From assembly GCA_025996895.1 (NCBI GenBank), contig BNTW01000129.1:1-5012 (forward strand): a DNA stretch of 5,012 nt. The letters are read 5' to 3'. Positions 1 through 5,012 of the stretch are shown piece after piece; positions within the stretch are counted from its first letter, which is position 1, and every line of letters begins with the position of its first letter. The DNA is from Bacteroidia bacterium (lineage in GTDB: Bacteria; Bacteroidota; Bacteroidia; Bacteroidales; Azobacteroidaceae). The notes under the pieces are model-generated. The model was given only the letters and a program-made list of their open reading frames with translations. It was not told the origin of the DNA and ran no database searches. Made by a program: the position numbers and the translations under genes.

Positions 1-821
1 AATTCAGGATTGTGCGTCCGATCCATGCCTTCGTTGCGGAAATTGCGCGAAAACTCATAAACACATTCAAAGCCTCCGACTATCAACCGTTTCAAATACA
101 GCTCGTTAGCGATACGAAGATACATCGGAATGTCGAGTGCGTTATGGTGCGTGATAAACGGACGTGCCGCCGCACCGCCCGGAATGCTTTGCAGCACCGG
201 CGTATCCACTTCGATATAACCGCGTTCGTTGAAGAAATTTCTCATCGAATTGAATATTTGCGTGCGTTTCAGGAAAATTTCCTTGACACCGTCATTCACC
301 ACCAAATCAACATAGCGTTGGCGGTAGCGTTGTTCGGGGTCTTCAAACGCATCGTAGGCTACTCCCTCCTTGTATTTTACAATCGGAAGCGGGCGCAACG
401 ACTTCGACAAAACGGTCAATCCGCTGACGTGAATGGATATTTCGCCCATTTGCGTACGGAAAACATAGCCTTTCACACCGATAAAATCGCCGATGTCCAG
501 CAGTTTTTTGAAGACTACGTTGTATAAGTCTTTGTTTTCATCCGGACAAATTTCGTCGCGGCTGATGTATAATTGAATTCTCCCGACAGCGTCTTGCAGT
601 TCGACAAACGATGCTTTTCCCATAATCCGCCGGCTCATAATCCGGCCGGCAATAGACACTTCCTGCCGGGGCGCGTCGTCGCTAAACAGCTCCTTTATAT
701 CTTTGGAATAGGCGGTTACAGGATATTCGTCGGCAGGGTAGGGGTTAATTCCGGTTTTGCGGAGTTCATCCAGACTTTGACGGCGAAACACTTCCTGTTC
801 GCTCAGTTCGATAGCACTCAT
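1..821 (-). CDS. lysS: Lysyl-tRNA synthetase, class II (N-terminal part, cut by window edge)
   Basis: Class II lysyl-tRNA synthetase, the cytoplasmic enzyme that joins lysine to tRNA-Lys using ATP. Only the first 273 codons are present; the frame stays open to the left edge. Translating the minus strand from the ATG at 819-821 gives [20 protein letters not shown]. An anticodon-binding OB-fold domain follows at about residues 54-140, with [19 protein letters not shown] at 59-77. The catalytic domain then begins. Class II motif 1 lies around residues 194-209 ([16 protein letters not shown]), and motif 2 begins at [13 protein letters not shown] (261-273), where the window ends. The [12 protein letters not shown] and LYLRI-type segments of bacterial LysRS are also present. 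Family members are roughly 500-580 residues long, so about half is missing. This ATG is chosen because the N-terminus matches the family start and lies 2 bp after the nadD stop. No Shine-Dalgarno is visible, so translation is probably coupled to nadD. Identity is near certain. Confidence 0.97.
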   Translation of the reverse strand, partial: MSAIELSEQEVFRRQSLDELRKTGINPYPADEYPVTAYSKDIKELFSDDAPRQEVSIAGRIMSRRIMGKASFVELQDAVGRIQLYISRDEICPDENKDLYNVVFKKLLDIGDFIGVKGYVFRTQMGEISIHVSGLTVLSKSLRPLPIVKYKEGVAYDAFEDPEQRYRQRYVDLVVNDGVKEIFLKRTQIFNSMRNFFNERGYIEVDTPVLQSIPGGAAARPFITHHNALDIPMYLRIANELYLKRLIVGGFECVYEFSRNFRNEGMDRTHNPE

Positions 822-823
822 AA

Positions 824-1492
824 TTATAATGTATTAGAAATATTTTCTTCCGCTTCGGCGGCATCTTTGGCTGCTTTTTCAGCTTCCTTAGCTGCTTTTT
901 CGGCCGCTTCTGCTGCTGCCAGATCCTGGAAGAAACCGGTGTCCCTCACTGCTGCGAACGTGTTCAACGGCATGTAAAACCGCACGTCTTTGCCTTCCAC
1001 AATGGCTTTCCGGATAACCGTCGAGGACATTTCGATTTTCGGTGCTTTTAACAGTTGTACATTCGGATGATTGATAAAAATACGGTCTGAACCTCTGCGC
1101 GGATAAACCAGGATTTTGAAATTCTTCATAATCATTTGATAATCTTTCCAGCGGTGGAAAGTTGCCCAATTATCCGTACCGATAATCAACTCAAAATCGT
1201 CTTCGGGACGAGTTACGCGCAATTTCTGTAGCGTGTTGATTGTGTAAGACGGCTGGGGCATATCCCACTCAATCGTACTAATGACAAATTTGTCATACCC
1301 CTTAATGGAATTTTCCAGCAATTGCTTGCGGAATTCCTGATCCAGCAAGTCGCTTTTCTTCTTCAAAGGATTTTGAGGTGTGATTAAAAACCAAATTTGA
1401 TCAAACCCTTCATATTCAGCAAGGTAATTCGCTATAGCTAAATGGCCAACATGTACCGGATTATATGATCCGGGTAAAATTCCGATTTTCAT
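824..1492 (-). CDS. nadD: Nicotinate-nucleotide adenylyltransferase with extended Ala/Glu/Lys C-terminal tail
   Basis: NadD transfers AMP from ATP to nicotinate mononucleotide, giving deamido-NAD, the step before NAD synthetase in the cytoplasm. The 222-residue product shows the nucleotidyltransferase signature [10 protein letters not shown] (residues 8-17, the HxGH type). It also has SYTINTL (82-88), IIGTDNW (103-109) and the C-terminal SSTVIR motif (156-161, the ISSTxIR type). The catalytic fold ends near residue 188. Related Bacteroidales enzymes, as I remember them, are about 190 residues and stop there. Here a tail of about 33 residues follows, roughly half alanine with Glu and Lys, and with a 7-residue repeat (EKAAKEA then EKAAKDA at 198-211). 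It should form a long helix, and its role is unknown. The ATG overlaps the gmk stop by 4 bp (ATGA), and lysS starts 2 bp after the stop. The core function is secure; the tail is unexplained. Confidence 0.96.
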   Translation of the reverse strand: MKIGILPGSYNPVHVGHLAIANYLAEYEGFDQIWFLITPQNPLKKKSDLLDQEFRKQLLENSIKGYDKFVISTIEWDMPQPSYTINTLQKLRVTRPEDDFELIIGTDNWATFHRWKDYQMIMKNFKILVYPRRGSDRIFINHPNVQLLKAPKIEMSSTVIRKAIVEGKDVRFYMPLNTFAAVRDTGFFQDLAAAEAAEKAAKEAEKAAKDAAEAEENISNTL

Positions 1493-2067
1493 AAGTGTGT
1501 TATAAATTTATTAATAATTTGTAATGTTCGTTCTTTTGCTTTATTTAAATCGTCGTTGATAACGACTTCATCGTATTTTTTTGCTAATTCCAATTCAAAA
1601 GCGGCTTTTGAAATCCGGTCTTTAATCACTTCGGGCGAATCTGTTCCGCGTTTTTCCAACCGCTTCTGCAATTCTTCAATCGAAGGCGGTTGAATGAAAA
1701 TAAGCAGCGCATCGTTGCCGAATCTCTTTTTTATGTTTAATCCGCCGGCCACATCGACATCTAAAATCACGTTTTTGCCTTCCTGTAATTTCGTATCGAC
1801 TTCCGATTTCAAAGTGCCGTAAAAACGGTCGGGATACACTTCTTCGTATTCCAAAAATTGGTCTTCCCTAATTTTTTCCTTGAACTGTTCGGGCGAGAGG
1901 AAATAATATTCCACGCCTTCTTTTTCTTCCCCGCGGGGCGGACGGCTGGTTGCAGAAATGGAAAATTGTACCGGCAATCCCTTTTCCAGCAAGTATTTAA
2001 TAATTGTCGTCTTTCCCGAGCCCGAAGGCGCGGACAAAATGATTAATTTTCCTCTTTTACAAGACAT
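1489..2067 (-). CDS. gmk: Guanylate kinase
   Basis: Guanylate kinase phosphorylates GMP (and dGMP) to GDP with ATP, an essential step of cytoplasmic purine nucleotide synthesis and salvage. The 192-residue product is close to the usual family length of 185-210. The P-loop is APSGSGKT (residues 13-20). The GMP-binding region follows with SATSRPPRGEE (38-48), GVEYYF (51-56) and FLEYEEV...FYGT (71-85). DVDVAGG (103-109) is the segment usually written DxDxxGG or DIDVQGA. The lid-region arginine segment is RGTDSPEVIKDRI (140-152). All key residues appear intact. The ATG at 2065-2067 is chosen because SCKRGKLIILSAPSG is a typical start. It overlaps the end of yicC by 11 bp, and the stop shares an ATGA with the nadD start. 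yicC next to gmk is a common bacterial arrangement, known also from Bacillus (yloC-gmk). No separate promoter is visible, so gmk is presumably transcribed with yicC. Confidence 0.98.
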   Translation of the reverse strand: MSCKRGKLIILSAPSGSGKTTIIKYLLEKGLPVQFSISATSRPPRGEEKEGVEYYFLSPEQFKEKIREDQFLEYEEVYPDRFYGTLKSEVDTKLQEGKNVILDVDVAGGLNIKKRFGNDALLIFIQPPSIEELQKRLEKRGTDSPEVIKDRISKAAFELELAKKYDEVVINDDLNKAKERTLQIINKFITHL

Positions 2068-2929
2068 TCAATATCTGTTCTTTTATTTGTTCCAATTCGT
2101 CTTTCATCTGTACCACAATTCGTTGCATTTCTGCATGGTTGGACTTTGAGCCTAATGTGTTGATTTCGCGTCCCATTTCTTGAGCAATAAAATTCAATTT
2201 TCTTCCCGGACTTTTTTCCGTATCCATCGTTTCCAGAAAATAGCGCAAATGGTTGTCCAAACGAGCGATTTCTTCGCTGACGTCGAGCCGTTCGATGTAA
2301 TAAATCATTTCCTGTTCCAAGCGATTTTCGTCGTAATTTGCGCAATCTAATCGCTTTATGCCATCTGTAATGCGGATTTTTATTTTTTCAATCCGTTCCG
2401 GGTGTACGATTTCCACTTCCGACAGCAGGCGGTAAATCTGCTCGATTTTAAGCCTGAAAATATTTTCCAACATCACGCCTTCCTGTGTCCGGAAAGCCGT
2501 CAAATTCGTCAATGCTTCTTCTATCGTGTCTTTTACGACCATCCATTCGTTTTCGTCCAATTCCACATTTTCGGTTTTTACGATTTCAGGCAACCGGACA
2601 AAGACGGAAAACCAATCGGAAGGCACGTCGATATTTAATTTATCCGCCGTTTCTTTGATTTGCCGGTAATAACTTTCGATTACACCGGTATTGAGTTTCG
2701 TCGAAACTGTTGCATCTGTCTGCTCAATCGTCAGATAAAAATCCACTTTTCCCCGCTCGATTATCTGCACAATCTTATTGCGGATTTCCAATTCCTTTTC
2801 CCTGTATGTTGTTGGTACGCGGGTACTTAAGTCTAATTGCTTACCGTTAAGAGACTTGATTTCCACGCTTATTTTTTTGTTTGGAAGTTCGGCTGCCGCC
2901 TTTCCGAAACCTGTCATTGATTGGATCAT
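2057..2929 (-). CDS. yicC: YicC/YloC-family endoribonuclease
   Basis: YicC/YloC family protein. Members from E. coli and B. subtilis have been reported as endoribonucleases involved in RNA turnover; the exact targets in Bacteroidota are unknown to me. The 290-residue product has the family length and both domains. The N-terminal domain starts MIQSMTGFGKA (1-11) and continues with VEIKSLNGKQLDL (22-34) and RVPTTYREKELEIR (37-50). The C-terminal DUF1732 domain has ERLDVSEEIARLDNHL (213-228) and then SPGRKLNFIAQEMGREINTL (240-259), followed directly by GSKSN. Acidic and basic residues of this last block are the most conserved part of the family. There is no signal peptide or membrane segment. 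It is the first gene of the minus-strand operon and has a -7 box about 17 bp before its ATG. Its stop lies 11 bp inside gmk. Family identity is very secure; the biochemical role is inferred from relatives. Confidence 0.95.
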   Translation of the reverse strand: MIQSMTGFGKAAAELPNKKISVEIKSLNGKQLDLSTRVPTTYREKELEIRNKIVQIIERGKVDFYLTIEQTDATVSTKLNTGVIESYYRQIKETADKLNIDVPSDWFSVFVRLPEIVKTENVELDENEWMVVKDTIEEALTNLTAFRTQEGVMLENIFRLKIEQIYRLLSEVEIVHPERIEKIKIRITDGIKRLDCANYDENRLEQEMIYYIERLDVSEEIARLDNHLRYFLETMDTEKSPGRKLNFIAQEMGREINTLGSKSNHAEMQRIVVQMKDELEQIKEQILNVL

Positions 2930-2945
2930 CTGTCAAAAGTTTTTG

Positions 2946-2953
2946 CAAAAGTA
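2946..2953 (-). promoter_or_regulatory. Bacteroidetes-type -7 box for the yicC-gmk-nadD-lysS operon
   Basis: Read on the minus strand, positions 2953 to 2946 give TACTTTTG, a full match to the Bacteroidetes -7 consensus TAnnTTTG. Transcription would start near 2942, leaving a leader of about 12 bases before the yicC ATG at 2929. The matching -33 element (TTG or TTTG about 20 bases upstream) is poor; that region is simply A/T-rich. It is the only good candidate upstream of the operon, so it is a plausible but unproven promoter. Confidence 0.6.
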
Positions 2954-2976
2954 GCTTTTTTATCTAAATAAATGAA

Positions 2977-2984
2977 TAACTTTG
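2977..2984 (+). promoter_or_regulatory. Bacteroidetes-type -7 box for tsaB-thiL
   Basis: TAACTTTG at these positions matches the Bacteroidetes -7 consensus TAnnTTTG and is followed by C, as is common. The predicted start site is near 2988, about 23 bases before the tsaB ATG at 3012. The upstream -33 position is a run of T without a clear TTG. Only 23 bp separate this box from the opposing yicC -7 box, so the two promoters must share upstream sequence. Confidence 0.6.
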
Positions 2985-3011
2985 CCGCTTAAATTTAAAT
3001 TAGATTAAAAA

Positions 3012-3707
3012 ATGTCTTGCCTGCTGGCTATAGAAACATCGACAAAAGTGTGTTCGATTGCCCTTTCTGTGGGTGGAGAGGTCGTTTTTGAGCGAATTAA
3101 CACCGAAGGAATTTCTCATGCTTTGCACTTGGGAATTTTTGTTTCCGAAGCGGTAAATTTTGCGCGAAACCATCAGTTAAATATAGATGCGGTTGCAGTC
3201 AGTGCCGGTCCCGGCTCTTATACCGGTTTGCGTATCGGTGTTTCGGAAGCCAAAGGCTTATGTTACGGCTTTAATATTCCTTTAATCGCCATACCCACCC
3301 TAAAACTTCTCGCGTCCCAAATCGTGTACCGTGTACCGCGTATCGCGTACCCTCTGTTTTGTCCCATGATTGACGCGCGCCGGATGGAAGTGTATGCGGC
3401 GATTTACGACGAAAAACTGAACGAAATTCGTCAGGTGCAGGCGGATATTGTTAATGAAAACACATACGAAAGTTATTTGGAAAACAATCGAGTTGTGTTT
3501 TTCGGCGATGGCGCGGGAAAATGTAAATCGGTTATTCAATCACCGAATGCCGTTTTTCTGGACGAAATTTATCCCGAAGCGAAAAATATGATAGTCCTAG
3601 CGGAAAAAGCATTGACTGAAAAAAACTTTGTAGATGTGGCTTATTTTGAGCCGTTTTATTTGAAGGAATTTCAGGCAACGGTGGCAAAAAACAGACTAAT
3701 ACAATAA
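3012..3707 (+). CDS. tsaB: tRNA threonylcarbamoyladenosine biosynthesis protein TsaB
   Basis: TsaB (YeaZ) is the non-catalytic partner that dimerises with TsaD and, with TsaE, transfers threonylcarbamoyl to A37 of tRNAs that read ANN codons (t6A). The 231-residue product has the ASKHA-type N-terminus LLAIETSTKVCSIAL (4-18) and SHALHLGIFV (35-44). The diagnostic block is AVAVSAGPGSYTGLRIGVS (60-78), followed by AKGLCYG (80-86). Further on are CPMIDARRMEVYAAIYD (117-133) and the C-terminal DVAYFEPFYLKEF (208-220). It differs from TsaD, whose metal-binding HxxxH motif is absent. Length is normal. Residues 104-113 are encoded by four tandem 7-base repeats, in a stretch that seems variable between relatives. 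No Shine-Dalgarno is visible; the ATG is chosen because MSCLLAIETST is a typical family start. It is first in a two-gene operon with thiL. Identity is very secure. Confidence 0.96.
   Translation: MSCLLAIETSTKVCSIALSVGGEVVFERINTEGISHALHLGIFVSEAVNFARNHQLNIDAVAVSAGPGSYTGLRIGVSEAKGLCYGFNIPLIAIPTLKLLASQIVYRVPRIAYPLFCPMIDARRMEVYAAIYDEKLNEIRQVQADIVNENTYESYLENNRVVFFGDGAGKCKSVIQSPNAVFLDEIYPEAKNMIVLAEKALTEKNFVDVAYFEPFYLKEFQATVAKNRLIQ
3323..3350 (+). repeat. Four tandem copies of a 7-base repeat (CGYGTAY) inside tsaB
   Basis: The copies are CGTGTAC, CGTGTAC, CGCGTAT and CGCGTAC, head to tail with no gaps. Because 7 is not a multiple of 3, each copy is read in a different frame, giving residues 104-113 of TsaB (IVYRVPRIAY). 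The last two copies also contain a small inverted repeat, CGCG-TAT-CGCG. The host reading frame stays open, and the segment falls between the conserved PTLKLL and CPMIDARRMEVY blocks. Confidence 0.85.
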
Positions 3708-3718
3708 TATTAAGGTAT

Positions 3719-4750
3719 ATGACGGAAATTTCAACATTGGGTGAATTCGGATTAATCCGGCATTTGACCGAAAACATCAAGATAAAAAATGAAAGTACGC
3801 TGAAAGGTGTGGGTGACGATGCGGCTGTACTGAGCTTCAAGGATAAGGCGACGCTCGTAACGACCGATCTGCTGTTGGAAGGTATTCATTTTGATTTGAC
3901 TTACGTTCCGCTCAAGCATTTGGGCTATAAATCGGCAGTCGTAAATTTTTCCGATATTTATGCCATGAACGGCCAGCCGAAGCAAATCACCGTTTCGCTG
4001 GGTGTTTCAAAACGCTTTTCAGTCGAAGACTTGGACGATTTTTACGAAGGATTGCGGTTAGCCTGCGAAATTTATGGCGTGGATATTGTCGGTGGCGATA
4101 CATCGGCCTCACTGACAGGTTTTTGTATTTCTATCACTTGTATAGGCGAGGCGGAAAAAGAGCAAATCGTTTATCGCAAAGGTGCGCAGGTCAATGATTT
4201 GATTTGCGTTTCGGGCGATTTGGGTGCGGCCTACATGGGACTTCAACTATTGGAACGTGAAAAAACGATTTTTGCAGGTGAAAAAGATTTTACGCCCGAC
4301 TTTGCAGGAAAAGAATACTTGCTCGAACGGCAGTTAAAACCCGAAGCGCGGAAAGATATTATCCGGCAACTTAAAGAAAATCAGTTGCTTCCGACTTCGA
4401 TGATGGATATTTCGGACGGCCTCTCGTCCGAACTGTTGCACATCTGCAAGGACAGCGGCGTCGGTTGTGCCGTTTATGAAGAGCGCATTCCGATTGATTA
4501 CCAGACGGCAATGATGGCTGAACAATTCAACATGAATTTGACCACCGTCGCATTGAATGGCGGCGAAGATTACGAGTTGCTTTTTACGCTTCCGCTGGAT
4601 TTGCACGACCAGGCTGAACAGTTGGAAGGTGTGAAAATTATCGGCCACATCTGCGACGCTTCGTTAGGAAGCTGCCTGATTACGCGCGACGGCACGCAAA
4701 TCGCGTTAAAAGCGCAGGGATGGAATTCGTTGGAAGACAATAATTTGTAA
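3719..4750 (+). CDS. thiL: Thiamine-monophosphate kinase
   Basis: ThiL phosphorylates thiamine monophosphate to thiamine diphosphate, the active cofactor, using ATP; it is the last cytoplasmic step of thiamine synthesis. The 343-residue product has family length and every diagnostic motif of this PurM-like ATP-binding fold. These are GVGDDAAV (30-37), TTDLLLEGIHFDL (48-60), AVVNFSDIYAMNG (73-85), DIVGGDTS (122-129), CVSGDLGAAYMGL (163-175), MMDISDGLSSEL (228-239) and GGEDYELLFTLP (281-292), ending with GWNSL (334-338). The Asp residues of GDD, SDI, GGDT and DISDG that bind Mg and phosphate are present. The ATG lies 11 bp after the tsaB stop. AAGG at 3712-3715 is a possible but very close ribosome binding site. 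Co-transcription with tsaB is likely. No thiamine riboswitch or other thi gene is seen nearby, so regulation by thiamine is not indicated. Identity is very secure. Confidence 0.97.
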   Translation: MTEISTLGEFGLIRHLTENIKIKNESTLKGVGDDAAVLSFKDKATLVTTDLLLEGIHFDLTYVPLKHLGYKSAVVNFSDIYAMNGQPKQITVSLGVSKRFSVEDLDDFYEGLRLACEIYGVDIVGGDTSASLTGFCISITCIGEAEKEQIVYRKGAQVNDLICVSGDLGAAYMGLQLLEREKTIFAGEKDFTPDFAGKEYLLERQLKPEARKDIIRQLKENQLLPTSMMDISDGLSSELLHICKDSGVGCAVYEERIPIDYQTAMMAEQFNMNLTTVALNGGEDYELLFTLPLDLHDQAEQLEGVKIIGHICDASLGSCLITRDGTQIALKAQGWNSLEDNNL

Positions 4751-4768
4751 AAAAGTCGTCGAAAATGC

Positions 4769-4799
4769 TTGCAGATTAAAAAAATAATACTTACCTTTG
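4769..4799 (+). promoter_or_regulatory. Complete Bacteroidetes -33/-7 promoter for tRNA-Phe
   Basis: TTG at 4769-4771 and TACCTTTG at 4792-4799 are separated by 20 bases. This matches the Bacteroidetes primary sigma pattern (TTG about 19-21 bases before TAnnTTTG). The A-rich spacer is also typical. Transcription would begin near 4803, giving a 5' leader of about 12 bases for RNase P to remove. It is the best promoter in the window and allows the tRNA to be made independently of thiL, which has no terminator of its own before it. Confidence 0.8.
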
Positions 4800-4815
4800 C
4801 AACCGCAAAAATGCT

Positions 4816-4888
<73 letters not shown>

Positions 4889-4912
4889 CTTTAGAAAGAA
4901 GTAAAATGATGT

Positions 4913-4950
4913 AAATCCCTGAATTTCAAGAAAATTCAGGGATTTTTATT
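4913..4950 (+). terminator. Strong intrinsic terminator after tRNA-Phe
   Basis: A perfect 14-bp stem pairs 4913-4926 with 4932-4945 around the loop CAAGA (4927-4931). The core is ATCCCTGAATT. It is followed by a T-rich tail (TTATTT). The position, 24 bases after the tRNA end, fits termination of the tRNA transcript and of any read-through from tsaB-thiL. On the minus strand the bases after the stem are not T-rich, so it looks one-directional. Confidence 0.9.
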
Positions 4951-5012
4951 TCCTAAGAATAAGCAAAATGTATGGGATTGGAGCAAGTTTCACGTTCTTA
5001 TATGTGGGTGGA

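Noticed and set aside
1..5. Window begins AATTC, like the end of an EcoRI-cut fragment
   Set aside because: Uncut GAATTC sites occur inside (575, 1331, 3743, 4723) and the right end is not an EcoRI end. The bases also encode the conserved PEF of LysS, so this looks like chance.
249..273. Residues ECVYEFSRN before LysS motif 2 differ from the more usual EGVYEIGKN, seen as possible decay
   Set aside because: LysS enzymes vary here (E. coli has a related VFEINRN form), the frame is intact, and the catalytic RNEG is preserved.
621..650. Imperfect 15-base direct repeat (CATAATCCGCCGGCT / CATAATCCGGCCGGC)
   Set aside because: It encodes RIMSRRIMG of LysS, a repeat at the protein level that is conserved in this enzyme family, so it is not a DNA element.
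12..977. Two plus-strand open frames (12-527 and 573-977) opposite lysS and the end of nadD
   Set aside because: They are antisense shadows: the minus strand encodes conserved LysS and NadD sequence over the same bases. The Ser/Ala-rich end of the second is the complement of the NadD alanine tail.
888..1169. 93-codon minus-strand frame inside nadD
   Set aside because: It is another frame of nadD and has no recognisable motif; the full-length NadD frame explains the region.
1858..2638. Overlapping short frames on both strands across gmk and yicC
   Set aside because: All lie inside strongly recognised genes in other frames, with low-complexity or non-protein-like translations.
3300..3985. Minus-strand frames opposite tsaB and the start of thiL
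   Set aside because: They are antisense to conserved coding sequence and have no family resemblance or start signals.
4751..4768. Possible terminator directly after thiL
   Set aside because: The bases are A-rich with no stem; the first convincing hairpin is the one after the tRNA.

Overview
The window looks like chromosomal DNA from a member of the Bacteroidota, most likely the order Bacteroidales. Three things point there. The proteins carry wording I associate with that group (for example the NFSDIYAMNG stretch of ThiL, the LysS N-terminal domain and the DVDVAGG stretch of Gmk). The genes have no clear Shine-Dalgarno sequences. The promoters that can be seen have the Bacteroidetes -7 form TAnnTTTG, not the usual -35/-10 form. 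The genus cannot be decided from this sequence. All six protein genes are housekeeping genes, and there is no sign of a mobile element, CRISPR array or defence island.

Layout. Positions 1-2929 hold a tightly packed minus-strand operon, read from right to left: yicC (YicC-family endoribonuclease), gmk (guanylate kinase), nadD (nicotinate-mononucleotide adenylyltransferase), then lysS (lysyl-tRNA synthetase), which runs off the left edge. Neighbours overlap by 11 bp (yicC/gmk) and 4 bp (gmk/nadD, ATGA type), and nadD and lysS are separated by 2 bp, so translational coupling is likely. Positions 2930-3011 are a short divergent promoter region. On the plus strand, 3012-4750 hold tsaB (t6A tRNA modification) and thiL (thiamine-monophosphate kinase), 11 bp apart. 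A separate promoter then drives a tRNA-Phe(GAA) gene at 4816-4888, which ends at a strong intrinsic terminator. The last 62 bases (4951-5012) hold nothing I can assign. No gene-free stretch is longer than 300 bases.

How the genes fit together. They are growth-linked core functions: tRNA charging and modification (LysS, TsaB, tRNA-Phe), nucleotide and cofactor synthesis (Gmk, NadD, ThiL) and RNA processing (YicC). No single pathway links them. The shared theme is translation and cofactor supply.

Two features stand out from otherwise ordinary genes. NadD has an Ala/Glu/Lys-rich C-terminal tail of about 33 residues with a visible 7-residue repeat. tsaB contains four tandem copies of a 7-base repeat (CGYGTAY) inside its reading frame, in a region that appears to be a variable loop. 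I found no convincing undescribed multi-gene system here.
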